Source of the DNA: an uncultured Collinsella sp. | Lineage (GTDB): Bacteria; Actinomycetota; Coriobacteriia; Coriobacteriales; Coriobacteriaceae | Direction of reading: 5' to 3' | Assembly (NCBI GenBank): GCA_900544115.1 | Contig: UQTW01000003.1 | Span: forward strand, 1 to 64,000 | DNA length: 64,000 nt | Part shown: one piece after another, positions 7,503 through 14,190 of the stretch | Layout of the letters: each line of letters opens with the position of its first letter | Position numbering within the stretch: the stretch's first letter is position 1 | The notes under the pieces: model-generated | Seen by the model: only the letters and a program-made list of their open reading frames with translations | What the model was told of the DNA's origin: nothing | The model's database searches: none | Position numbers and translations under genes: made by a program

Positions 7503-8123
7503 CTACCTCTCGTCCCGCTCGCCCATGTACCAGACGACGCGGCCCTTGCAGACCACGGGCTCGTCGCCCGGCCCGGCGAGGATGTCGTCGTACTCGCCGG
7601 AATGGCTGTCGGCCGTGAGCATCACGGTCGAGCGGCCCCGGGTGTAGTTGCGCACCACGGCGCCGTAGTCGGACGTCTCGGCGAGCACGGGCTGGCCGTT
7701 GACCGGATCCATGTCGGGGTCGACCAGCAGCAGGGCGTCGTGCGGGAAACGGTTGTCCATGCAGCCGCCCTGCGCGTGGACCATGAAGCCGCGCGGGTGC
7801 GCGTCGGCGATGGAGGCGGGGACCTCGACCTCGTCGGCGAGGCTGCCCTCGTCGCACGGCTCGCCCATGTGGGCGAAGCCCAGCAGGGGGACCATGCGCG
7901 ACGTGCCGCTGATGGCGGCCTCGGTGGCGTCCTCTCCCATGAGGTCAGCGACGGTGGTGTCGAAGAGAACTGCAAGTTCCTTCATCTTGTCGAGGCGAGG
8001 CTTTGCTCGGCCGTTTTCCCATGCACCTACAGCCCTGTTTGTGATTCCGAGCTTGTCGGCAAGTTCTGCCTGAGTAAGGCCCGAATCTAAGCGTATCCGC
8101 TTCAATCTGGTAGAGAACTCCAT
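7503..8123 (-). CDS. CI-like repressor, XRE HTH plus S24/LexA-like domain
   Basis: 206 residues. Residues about 3-60 form an XRE helix-turn-helix (RIRLDSGLTQAELADKLGIT, then AVGAWENGRAKP). The C-terminal half is an S24 peptidase-like dimerisation domain (HPRGFMVHAQGGCMDNRFPH, VDPDMDPVNGQP, VCKGRVVWYMGE). In cleavable repressors the motif is G-x-SM with Ser as nucleophile; here a Cys occupies that place (about residue 121) and the partner Lys is not obvious, so RecA-stimulated self-cleavage may be altered or absent. The ATG at 8123 is chosen over 8129 because spacing to AAGGAGGT is then 9 nt. It is divergent from the Cro-like gene. Confidence 0.88.
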   Translation of the reverse strand: MEFSTRLKRIRLDSGLTQAELADKLGITNRAVGAWENGRAKPRLDKMKELAVLFDTTVADLMGEDATEAAISGTSRMVPLLGFAHMGEPCDEGSLADEVEVPASIADAHPRGFMVHAQGGCMDNRFPHDALLLVDPDMDPVNGQPVLAETSDYGAVVRNYTRGRSTVMLTADSHSGEYDDILAGPGDEPVVCKGRVVWYMGERDER

Positions 8124-8139
8124 AACCATCTACCTCCTT

Positions 8140-8216
8140 AGTTTTCCATGCTACAGAAAAATAATTTCCCAAACTAGAGAAAAGTAATTGCCATAGAAGG
8201 GAAAATAAAGTACTAT
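8140..8216 (+). promoter_or_regulatory. Lysis-lysogeny operator and early rightward promoter
   Basis: A good sigma-70-type promoter reads toward the Cro-like gene: TTGCCA (8188-8193), 17-nt spacer, TACTAT (8211-8216). The spacer contains gggaaaat (8199-8206) and upstream lies the inverted half-site aatttccc (8163-8170). The same half-sites form a perfect palindrome at 8458-8474, so GGGAAATT/AATTTCCC is the likely repressor recognition element. Confidence 0.65.
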
Positions 8217-8242
8217 TAGGTCAACGAAAGGGAGGAGGTCAG

Positions 8243-8467
8243 ATGAAAGAGCTCAAGGCAATCCGAGAGAGCCGACAGAAGCCATTTATTGAAGAGGCGG
8301 CGAAGTTCAATCAGGAGTCAATAGCTGCTGCTTTGGGTGTGACGGTTCAGACATATCGAGCGTACGAGAAAGACCCGTCTCAGATGAAACTTCCCACGGC
8401 TGTCATGCTCGCCAACTACCTCGGCTGTAAGGTCGAAGATTTTTATTTGCCAATCAAGGGAAATTAA
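8243..8467 (+). CDS. Cro-like XRE family regulator
   Basis: A 74-residue single-domain HTH protein. NQESIAAALGVTVQTYRAYE is the helix-turn-helix, followed by MKLPTAVMLANYLGCKVEDF, a typical XRE ending. It is the first gene of the rightward early operon, divergent from the CI-like gene, so it should act like Cro or an early activator on the intervening operators. The ATG follows a strong GGGAGGAGGT. Its stop codon lies inside a perfect 17-bp operator-like palindrome. Confidence 0.85.
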   Translation: MKELKAIRESRQKPFIEEAAKFNQESIAAALGVTVQTYRAYEKDPSQMKLPTAVMLANYLGCKVEDFYLPIKGN

Positions 8468-8474
8468 ATTTCCC
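8458..8474. promoter_or_regulatory. Perfect 17-bp operator-like palindrome
   Basis: gggaaatt-a-aatttccc overlaps the Cro-like gene stop codon (8465-8467). Half-sites match those between cI and cro, suggesting a third repressor site that could block early transcription elongation or a downstream promoter. Confidence 0.55.
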
Positions 8475-8495
8475 AACAACGAAACGGAGAGAACC

Positions 8496-8606
8496 ATGAA
8501 CGAGAACTACATCGACATCGAGCTGGGCGGCTGGAACGTCCCCGAGGCCATCACGGTCGAGGCCGAGCCCGTCGAGGCCCGCGACTTCTCCGACTTCGAG
8601 CTGTAG
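8496..8606 (+). CDS. Small acidic early protein, 36 aa
   Basis: Starts MNENYIDIELGGWNVPEAIT and ends in an acidic tail (DFSDFEL). ACGGAGAG provides a ribosome-binding site. No family is recognised; it is probably co-transcribed with the Cro-like gene upstream and the SPFH gene downstream. Confidence 0.5.
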   Translation: MNENYIDIELGGWNVPEAITVEAEPVEARDFSDFEL

Positions 8607-8617
8607 GGGAGGGCGAC

Positions 8618-8686
8618 ATGGAAAAGAAGGTCGGCTACGAGTTCGAGTCCATCGACGGTGCCTACGTCGAGACGGACCGTAACTAG
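8618..8686 (+). CDS. Very small early protein, 22 aa
   Basis: The frame starts MEKKVGYEFESIDG after GGGGAGGG. Its YxFE core resembles the 38-aa product at 15542 (YKFEFGALDEP). Support is limited to the ribosome-binding site and tight spacing. Confidence 0.35.
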   Translation: MEKKVGYEFESIDGAYVETDRN

Positions 8687-8713
8687 ATTTGACCGAACGA
8701 AAAGGAGAAAGAC

Positions 8714-9685
8714 ATGATTCAACTGATTATCGGAGCTGGTCTGGGACTCGGCGGCGTGGCCGCCGCCGTCGCCATCAAGCGGTATAACGAGGCCGAGCGC
8801 GAGAAGGCCGCCGGGCCCGCGGACCATTGGGGCAACAGGTACGAGGCCCGCATCGTCTCGCCCGCGTGCGCCCTGCCCCTCATCCTGGCAGGTGCCATCA
8901 TCGCCGCCACCGCCTGCCTCTACACGCAGGACACCGGCGAGGTCTGCGTCATCCGCAACCTCGGCGGCTCGCTCGCCGGCTCGACCTCCGAGGCCGGTTT
9001 CCACGCAAAGGCCCCCTGGCAGGACGTCGTGACCTACGACGTCCGCAACAACCTCATCAACTTCTACGGGGACACCGACTACGAGGTGGACGGCGGCTCC
9101 TACGAGGGCAAGCAGGTCTCCATCAACGACAAGTCGGGCGCCAGCGCCAACGTCGACATCCAGGTCAACTACTCCCTGAACCCCGACGCCGCGCTCAGCC
9201 TCTACAGCGAGTACGGCACGCAGGAGAGCTTCGTGGAGAAGTACATCTCCAACGACGTCCGCGCCGTCACCCGCGAGGTCTCGGGCGGCTTCGACACGGT
9301 GACGATGCTCACCGACCGCTCCCAGTTCACCAAGGCCGTCCAGAAGGCCCTCACCGAGAAGTGGAAGGGCATAGGCCTCACGGTGGAGCAGGTGAGCGTG
9401 CAGGACGTCCGCTACCCGAAGAACATCACCAAGAGCTACAGCGAGGCTCAGGCCGCCGAGGTCGCGAAGCAGAAGGCCCAGAACGAGCAGGAGACGGCCA
9501 AGGTCGAGGCCGAAACAAAGAAGATCGAGGCGCAGGGCGAGGCGGACGCCAACGCCGTCCTCGCGAACTCGCTCAACGACCAGGTCCTCCAGCAGCATTA
9601 CATCGACGCGCTCAAGAGCATCGGAAAGGACGGCAACCTCGTCGTCGTGCCCGAGGGCTCCCAGCCGATCGTGGGCACGAAGTAG
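8714..9685 (+). CDS. Phage-encoded SPFH/band-7 (prohibitin-like) membrane protein
   Basis: 323 residues. A short hydrophobic N-terminus (IQLIIGAGLGLGGVAAAVAI) is followed by a second hydrophobic segment near 50-70 (LPLILAGAIIAATACLY). An SPFH domain follows (GEVCVIRNLGG, GFHAKAPWQDVVTYDVRN, QVSINDKSGASANVDIQVNY, LTEKWKGIGLTVEQVSVQDV), then a long Ala/Glu/Lys coiled coil (about 240-290) typical of prohibitin/flotillin/HflK-C proteins. Family members assemble into membrane rings that organise proteases such as FtsH. In a phage early operon it might protect a phage regulator or alter the envelope; that is inference. A strong AAAGGAG ribosome-binding site precedes the ATG. Confidence 0.85.
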   Translation: MIQLIIGAGLGLGGVAAAVAIKRYNEAEREKAAGPADHWGNRYEARIVSPACALPLILAGAIIAATACLYTQDTGEVCVIRNLGGSLAGSTSEAGFHAKAPWQDVVTYDVRNNLINFYGDTDYEVDGGSYEGKQVSINDKSGASANVDIQVNYSLNPDAALSLYSEYGTQESFVEKYISNDVRAVTREVSGGFDTVTMLTDRSQFTKAVQKALTEKWKGIGLTVEQVSVQDVRYPKNITKSYSEAQAAEVAKQKAQNEQETAKVEAETKKIEAQGEADANAVLANSLNDQVLQQHYIDALKSIGKDGNLVVVPEGSQPIVGTK

Positions 9686-9696
9686 GGGCGGCGGCG

Positions 9697-9909
9697 ATGT
9701 TGAACCTTATCCATGCGGCCGTCCGGGTCTTCCTCGACGTTCTCGCGGTCGCGTTCGTGCTAGAGCACACCCGCGAGCTTCATGAGAAACATCGCGAGAT
9801 CAACGACGCGCCCAAGCAGGTCGCAGGCGTCGTTGATGAACCCGGCGAGGACGATCGCGGCGCTGATGCGAGGGTGCCGCTCGACCCAGTCGACGAGCCG
9901 CACGAGTAG
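9697..9909 (+). CDS. Small membrane-anchored protein, 70 aa
   Basis: An N-terminal hydrophobic helix (LIHAAVRVFLDVLAVAFVLE) is followed by a charged, Asp/Glu/Pro-rich tail. It begins 11 nt after the SPFH gene stop, so it is likely co-expressed and may work at the membrane with it. No family is recognised. Confidence 0.55.
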   Translation: MLNLIHAAVRVFLDVLAVAFVLEHTRELHEKHREINDAPKQVAGVVDEPGEDDRGADARVPLDPVDEPHE

Positions 9910-10190
9910 GGGGCCGCTGGTCGGACGTGCTTCGGGCGATATGTCTGCTGTCTACGAATCATGGCCCGAAGCCCAACGCGTGTGTAACGCGTTAACGCGG
10001 GTGTTGCCGCTCAGGCAATACCCGCGGGCCCCATCCCCGGGGCGGCACCGTTGCCCCGCGGCTCTCCATAACCATCCGCGGGGACGTTCCCTACCGGTGC
10101 CGTGCCGGGGGCGAGGCCCCGGAAAGACAAAAAAGGAGCCGCCCGGTGTGGAAAGCGGGGACGGCTCCCTGACCTGAAAGGAGGTCACTC
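9910..10190. other. Non-coding spacer in early operon
   Basis: I see no convincing gene here. Near its end, ggagccg (10135-10141) and cggctcc (10163-10169) can form an imperfect hairpin just before the AAGGAGGT ribosome-binding site of the next gene. It could be an antitermination or processing site. Confidence 0.35.
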
Positions 10191-10439
10191 ATGGATTCTA
10201 GCAGAGCCAAAACGTTCCAGCAGATGGCCGACGAGCTTGGCATCAGGCACAAGCTCATGTACACGCTGCGCGAGGCGTCGAGGGTGACGGGGGTGCCCTA
10301 CGACACGCTGCGCATCGAGTGCAAGGCGGGCCGCCTGCGCTCGCAGCTGCCCGAGGGGCGCAAGGTGGGGCGCATGGTGCGCCCGGAATGGGTTGAGCAG
10401 TGGATCGAGGAGGGAACGCATGGCATCGAGGCTGCTTAG
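10191..10439 (+). CDS. Helix-turn-helix (MerR/excisionase-like) DNA-binding protein
   Basis: 82 residues. The core (LREASRVTGVPYDTLRIECK then AGRLRSQLPEGRKVGRMVRP, EWVEQWIEE) is the winged helix-turn-helix of the DNA-binding excisionase/MerR-like HTH_17 type. Such proteins in early phage regions are often excisionases (Xis) or transcription regulators. The distance from int is large, so an excisionase role is uncertain. AAAGGAGGTCACTC gives a very strong ribosome-binding site. Confidence 0.75.
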   Translation: MDSSRAKTFQQMADELGIRHKLMYTLREASRVTGVPYDTLRIECKAGRLRSQLPEGRKVGRMVRPEWVEQWIEEGTHGIEAA

Positions 10440-10560
10440 GTGCGCTGCGTACATCGCGCTCCTGTTCGCGGTGTACGCGCTCATGCCTTACGTCCTGCGG
10501 GCGATGCTGCTCGCGGCGGACGGCATCCGCGTCGTGCTCGGAATGGGGTCGGTGCTGTGA
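10420..10560 (+). CDS. Small membrane protein, 46 aa
   Basis: The frame begins MASRLLRCAAYIALLFAVYA and is almost entirely one long hydrophobic segment. It overlaps the previous gene by 20 nt and the next by 4 nt; GAGGAGGG lies just upstream. It is a typical phage early micro-membrane protein of unknown role. Confidence 0.5.
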   Translation: MASRLLRCAAYIALLFAVYALMPYVLRAMLLAADGIRVVLGMGSVL

Positions 10561-11027
10561 TCGGAAGGAACTTCGCGTTCACCGTCCCGTTCGTGGCCGG
10601 CAAGCTTCGCCACAGGCTCGACCGACGCCACGCGCGGATGTACACGCCCACCGAGACCATCCGCAACGAGGCCGCCATCCGCGACGCGGCGCTCAAGGCC
10701 ATGCGGGAGGCGTACCCGGGTCTCAAGGGGATGCTGTTCCCGTTCAGGGTCCCCGTCGCGGTGCGCATCGACGCGTACGGCCCGCTGCCGGAGTCGAGGC
10801 CGAAGAGCATCACGTCGGAGCCTTACACGTTCAAGCCGGACGCGGACAACATAGCCAAGCTGGTGCTGGACGGGATGAACGGGGCTGTCTGGGGTGACGA
10901 CAACCAGGTGGTCGAGCTCCATGTCGTCAAGTGGCCCCGGATGCGCGGCATCGAGCCGCATATGGACATACGGGTCTACCGCGGCTGGTTCGCAGGAACC
11001 AGGGAGAAGAAGAGAAACGGAGATTAA
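10557..11027 (+). CDS. rusA: RusA family Holliday-junction resolvase
   Basis: 156 residues from GTG at 10557, which overlaps the preceding stop as GTGA. The RusA endodeoxyribonuclease core is visible: FTVPFVAGKLRHRLDR at the N-terminus, PVAVRIDAYGPLP, and the acidic catalytic/metal motif KPDADNIAKLVLDGMNGAVWGDDNQVV with conserved Asp residues. RusA cuts four-way junctions and here probably resolves recombination or replication intermediates before packaging, together with the Bet recombinase and SSB encoded downstream. Confidence 0.9.
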   Translation: MIGRNFAFTVPFVAGKLRHRLDRRHARMYTPTETIRNEAAIRDAALKAMREAYPGLKGMLFPFRVPVAVRIDAYGPLPESRPKSITSEPYTFKPDADNIAKLVLDGMNGAVWGDDNQVVELHVVKWPRMRGIEPHMDIRVYRGWFAGTREKKRNGD

Positions 11028-11030
11028 GCA

Positions 11031-11378
11031 ATGGAGTACATGCACATAGACGTCCAAGTCGGTGGCGATGCGTTCGAGGTGCTGGACGAGTTCGCCACGA
11101 ACCTTATCTGCCTCGCAGACGAGGATGGCGCCGAGATAGGGAAGAGGGGCCTGAAGCCAGCGTGCCTGCGCGGCATCGCCTACGGGCTTCTGTACAGCGT
11201 GAAGCTGCTGGGAGCCGAGTCGCAGGACCCCGAGGTCTACGACTCCATTGTCGGCAGCGCCGGCCGCATGGAGCGCATCTACAAGCTGAACGGGCCGCGC
11301 GGCGTATTCGCCGAGCTGGCGGGCGTGGACATCGAGAAGGTCGAGATCAAGGACGAAGGGGTGACCATCAATGAGTAA
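11031..11378 (+). CDS. Hypothetical early protein, 115 aa
   Basis: Starts MEYMHIDVQVGGDAFEVLDE and is mainly helical, with a GLKPACLRGIAYGLLYSVKL segment. No domain is recognised. It ends in the beginning of the bet gene (8-nt overlap), so translation is likely coupled and a recombination-related role is possible. Confidence 0.65.
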   Translation: MEYMHIDVQVGGDAFEVLDEFATNLICLADEDGAEIGKRGLKPACLRGIAYGLLYSVKLLGAESQDPEVYDSIVGSAGRMERIYKLNGPRGVFAELAGVDIEKVEIKDEGVTINE

Positions 11379-12270
11379 CGGGATCATCGAGTACAAGGAC
11401 GATGCGGGCATGCCCGTCAAGTTCACCTCGCAGGACATCCGCGAGCGCCTGTGCCCGAACGCCACCGACGGCGAGCTGGCGCTGTGCGTGGAGCTTTGCA
11501 ACCGCCAGCACCTGAACCCGTTCACCAAGGAGGTGTACCTGGTCAAGTACGGCAGCGCCCCGGCGAGCATCATCACTTCCTACCAGGTGTTCAACCGCCG
11601 CGCGAACCGCCAGCCCAACTACGGCGGCATCGAGAGCGGCGTCGTGGTGCTCCGCGACGGCGAGGTCGTCAAGAAGAAGGGCTCCGCAGTCTACAAGATG
11701 ATCGGGGAGCAGCTCATCGGCGGCTGGGCAGAGGTCGCGTTCACCGACGGCAAGAAGCCCGCATACGTCGAGCTGGCGCTCACCGACTACAGCACCGGCA
11801 AGAGCAACTGGGCGAAGATGCCGGGCGTCATGATCGAGAAGTGCGCCAAGGCCGGCGCGTGGCGCCTGGCCTACCCCGACGAGTTCGGCGGGATGTACAC
11901 GGGCGAGGAGATGGACCAGAAGGTCGAACGCGACATGCACGCCGGCACTCAGGCCGTCGAGGCCGAGAGCGTCGAGCCCGTGGCCGACCTGCAGCCCGTG
12001 CGCGACCTGTTCAAGCCGTTCATGGCGGCGACTGGGCTCGACAGCGCCGGGGCCATGGCCGCCATCTGCGCCGCCGTGGGCTGCTCGTCGGGCAACATGC
12101 ACGACATGACGCTCATGCAGGCGCGCCGCGCGGCCTCGTGGATGGAGGAGGAGATCGCGGCCCGCAAGGCGCAACCCGAGCCCGCCGCACCCGAGCCGGA
12201 GCCCGTGCCCGTCTATGAGCCCGCGCCCGCCGAGTACGCGACCGACGACGACCTTCTGGGAGGCTTCTAA
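11371..12270 (+). CDS. bet: Bet/RecT-family single-strand annealing recombinase
   Basis: 299 residues. The Redbeta-type core is clear: LCVELCNRQHLNPFTKEVYL, ITSYQVFNRRANRQPNYGG, ESGVVVLRDGEV, GGWAEVAF, MIEKCAKAGAWRLAYPDEFG and MYTGEEM. The C-terminal third is a variable linker with Pro/Glu repeats. Such proteins anneal complementary strands during phage recombination, and Redbeta normally pairs with an exonuclease and SSB. The DUF1351 protein downstream is a frequent neighbour in such modules, but no evident exonuclease gene is present. The start ATG overlaps the preceding gene. Confidence 0.9.
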   Translation: MSNGIIEYKDDAGMPVKFTSQDIRERLCPNATDGELALCVELCNRQHLNPFTKEVYLVKYGSAPASIITSYQVFNRRANRQPNYGGIESGVVVLRDGEVVKKKGSAVYKMIGEQLIGGWAEVAFTDGKKPAYVELALTDYSTGKSNWAKMPGVMIEKCAKAGAWRLAYPDEFGGMYTGEEMDQKVERDMHAGTQAVEAESVEPVADLQPVRDLFKPFMAATGLDSAGAMAAICAAVGCSSGNMHDMTLMQARRAASWMEEEIAARKAQPEPAAPEPEPVPVYEPAPAEYATDDDLLGGF

Positions 12271-13262
12271 TGGCAGACGAGGTTTTGGCGGTCGAGGCCG
12301 TGCCGCTCGAGGAGGACTTCGACACGCTGGTGGCGTCTCTCGCCATCGACGACACGCTCGAGGACAAGCTGGCAAAGCTCAAGAAGAACGTGGACGAGAA
12401 GCTGGCGGACTACGTGGACGTCAAGCACATCGAGAAGGACGAGGACTTCAAGGCGGCAAAGAAGTACCGCACGGCGGTCAACGCCGTGAAGGAGCCCATC
12501 GAGGAGCAGCGCAAGGCCGCAAAGAAGAAGTACAGAGACCTGCTAAAGACGTTCGACGAGGCCATAGGCGAGATCACGGCGCCAATCGACAAGCTCTCCG
12601 ATAAGTACAAGGCCGAAATCGACCGATACGACGGCGAGTGCAGGGCCCGCCGCCTCACCGCGCTCAAGGGCCACTACTGCGACCTCGCGGGCGAGATGGG
12701 GCCGCTGGTGCCATACGAGCGCATCGCCGACGACAAGTGGCTCAACGCGAGCTTCGGCGAGGTCAAGGCCAAGAACATCATCGAGCGCCGCGTGGGCGAG
12801 CTGCTGCACCAGTTCAAGTTCGTCAACGGCCTCGACTACGCGGACGAGTCCGAGAAGGCGTGGGCCGTCGCGTGGTGGGCGAGGACCCTGCCGGCGGACT
12901 CGGGCGAGGTGGCGGCTGCGGTCGCCGCGCACCGCGAGGAGGTCGCCAAGGCCGCCGCGCTCGCGGCGACCTACGAGCAGGCGATGGCGCCCGCACCGGA
13001 GCCCGAGCCGGAGCCCGCGCCGCTGCCGCCCGACCCCGAGCCGCTGCCCGACGAGCAGCCCGAGCCAGGGCCGCCCTTGGGCGTGCCGAGGTGTGTGCGG
13101 GTGGTCCCGTCGCGCCCCGAGCCGGATGTGGCCGAGGATGCGGCCCCAGCACCGCAGAGGGGCTACCGCGTTGTCATCGAGTGCGCCACGGCAGACGAGC
13201 TGCGCCGCGTGAGGGCCGTCATGGTCGACAACGGCATTCACGGATACGTCGAGAGGATGTAG
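12270..13262 (+). CDS. DUF1351 family recombination-associated protein
   Basis: 330 residues. The N-terminal 230 residues are helical and match the DUF1351 pattern (VDVKHIEKDEDFKAAKKYRT, VKEPIEEQRKAAKKKY, FDEAIGEITAPIDKLSDKYK). Then comes a Pro/Glu-rich linker and a short C-terminal domain (YRVVIECATADELRRVRAVM) that resembles a small alpha/beta fold. DUF1351 proteins are commonly found next to RecT/Bet and SSB in temperate phages of Gram-positive hosts; the biochemical role is not established. The ATG overlaps the bet stop by one base. Confidence 0.8.
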   Translation: MADEVLAVEAVPLEEDFDTLVASLAIDDTLEDKLAKLKKNVDEKLADYVDVKHIEKDEDFKAAKKYRTAVNAVKEPIEEQRKAAKKKYRDLLKTFDEAIGEITAPIDKLSDKYKAEIDRYDGECRARRLTALKGHYCDLAGEMGPLVPYERIADDKWLNASFGEVKAKNIIERRVGELLHQFKFVNGLDYADESEKAWAVAWWARTLPADSGEVAAAVAAHREEVAKAAALAATYEQAMAPAPEPEPEPAPLPPDPEPLPDEQPEPGPPLGVPRCVRVVPSRPEPDVAEDAAPAPQRGYRVVIECATADELRRVRAVMVDNGIHGYVERM

Positions 13263-13265
13263 GAC

Positions 13266-13607
13266 ATGGAGGAGAAAAACCTACCGCCGCTCCGAACGCC
13301 GGAGCAGCGCAAGGAAGCGATGGCGAAGGCCGTCCACACGCGCCGCGAGCGCGCCGCGTTCAAGGCCGCCTGCAAGGCGGGCAACATCCCGCCCGAGGCG
13401 GCCATCGAAGCGCCCATCGCGCAGAGGCTCAAGGTCGAGGAGTTCGCCCGCTCGTTCCCGGGCATCGGCACGGTCAAGGCGAAGGTGATCGTCAAGGCGC
13501 TTGACATCCCCGACGGCCGCCGCGTGAGCGGCCTTGGTTACATGCAGGGGCCGCGCCTTGTCGCGTTTATCGAGAACAACATGACCGCGAAGGAGGACGG
13601 GCAGTGA
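13266..13607 (+). CDS. Phage-encoded actinobacterial integration host factor (mIHF)-like protein
   Basis: 113 residues. The sequence follows the mIHF plan: PPLRTPEQRKEAMAKAVHTR (N-terminal basic helix), a linker, then a helix-hairpin-helix-like S13-type module (FARSFPGIGTVKAKVIVKAL, DIPDGRRVSGLGYMQGPRLV). Cellular mIHF binds and bends DNA and was discovered as the host factor for mycobacteriophage L5 integration. A phage copy placed before SSB could help recombination, replication initiation or integrase complexes. AGGAGAAAA-like spacing is absent but GTAGGACATGG precedes the ATG. Confidence 0.75.
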   Translation: MEEKNLPPLRTPEQRKEAMAKAVHTRRERAAFKAACKAGNIPPEAAIEAPIAQRLKVEEFARSFPGIGTVKAKVIVKALDIPDGRRVSGLGYMQGPRLVAFIENNMTAKEDGQ

Positions 13608-14080
13608 GCATCAACCGAGTGAACATCAGCGGCAACCTCATCCGCGACCCCGAGCTTCGCGCCACCGCCGGCGGCACGCAGGTCCTGTCCTTTGGCATGG
13701 CGGTAAACGACCGCCGCCGCAACGCGCAGACCGGCGAGTGGGAGGACTATCCCAACTTCGTCGACTGCACCATGTTCGGCAACCGCGCCGAGGCCGTTGG
13801 CCGTTTCCTCGCCAAGGGGATGAAGGTCGCCATTGAGGGCAAACTGCGCTACAGCTCTTGGGAGCGCGACGGCCAGAAGCGCTCCAAGCTCGAGGTTATC
13901 GTCGACGAGATCGAGGTCATGGTGCGCCGTGAGGGGCAGACGCAGGCCCAGCCGCAGCAGAGCCTCGCGGACACGGTGCCCGTGCAGCCACAGGCGCAGG
14001 CCGCGCCGCAGTGGAGCGCCCAGCAGGCCTACGCCGCGGTCCCGCAGTCCGAGTTCTACGACGAGGATGTGCCGTTCTGA
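13604..14080 (+). CDS. ssb: Single-stranded DNA-binding protein
   Basis: 158 residues. OB-fold SSB features: NRVNISGNLIRDPELRAT, VLSFGMAVNDRR, FVDCTMFGNRAEAV, KGMKVAIEGKLRYSSWERDG and SKLEVIVDEIEVM. A Gln/Pro/Ala-rich linker follows, and the C-terminus is the acidic tail EFYDEDVPF used to recruit partner proteins. Length is typical. The GTG start overlaps the mIHF-like gene stop and has AGGAGGACGGGC upstream. Works with Bet/RusA and the replication protein. Confidence 0.95.
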   Translation: MSINRVNISGNLIRDPELRATAGGTQVLSFGMAVNDRRRNAQTGEWEDYPNFVDCTMFGNRAEAVGRFLAKGMKVAIEGKLRYSSWERDGQKRSKLEVIVDEIEVMVRREGQTQAQPQQSLADTVPVQPQAQAAPQWSAQQAYAAVPQSEFYDEDVPF

Positions 14081-14190
14081 TGAGGCACGTACCCGACATC
14101 ATCCGCGACCATTGGGAGGCGGCCCTGTTCGCCGCCTCCTTCTCCGCGGGTTTCCTGTTCTTCTCTTCGCTTCTCTGGGGGTGGTTCTGA
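14080..14190 (+). CDS. Small membrane protein, 36 aa
   Basis: MRHVPDIIRDHWEAALFAAS followed by a hydrophobic Phe/Ser/Leu-rich helix. Start and stop codons overlap both neighbours (TGATG at each junction), a strong sign of translational coupling. Function unknown. Confidence 0.5.
   Translation: MRHVPDIIRDHWEAALFAASFSAGFLFFSSLLWGWF

Noticed and set aside
9910..10190. Frames at 9952-10188 and 10102-10287
   Set aside because: No ribosome-binding sites, Arg/Pro-rich composition, and the second overlaps the well-supported HTH gene at 10191.
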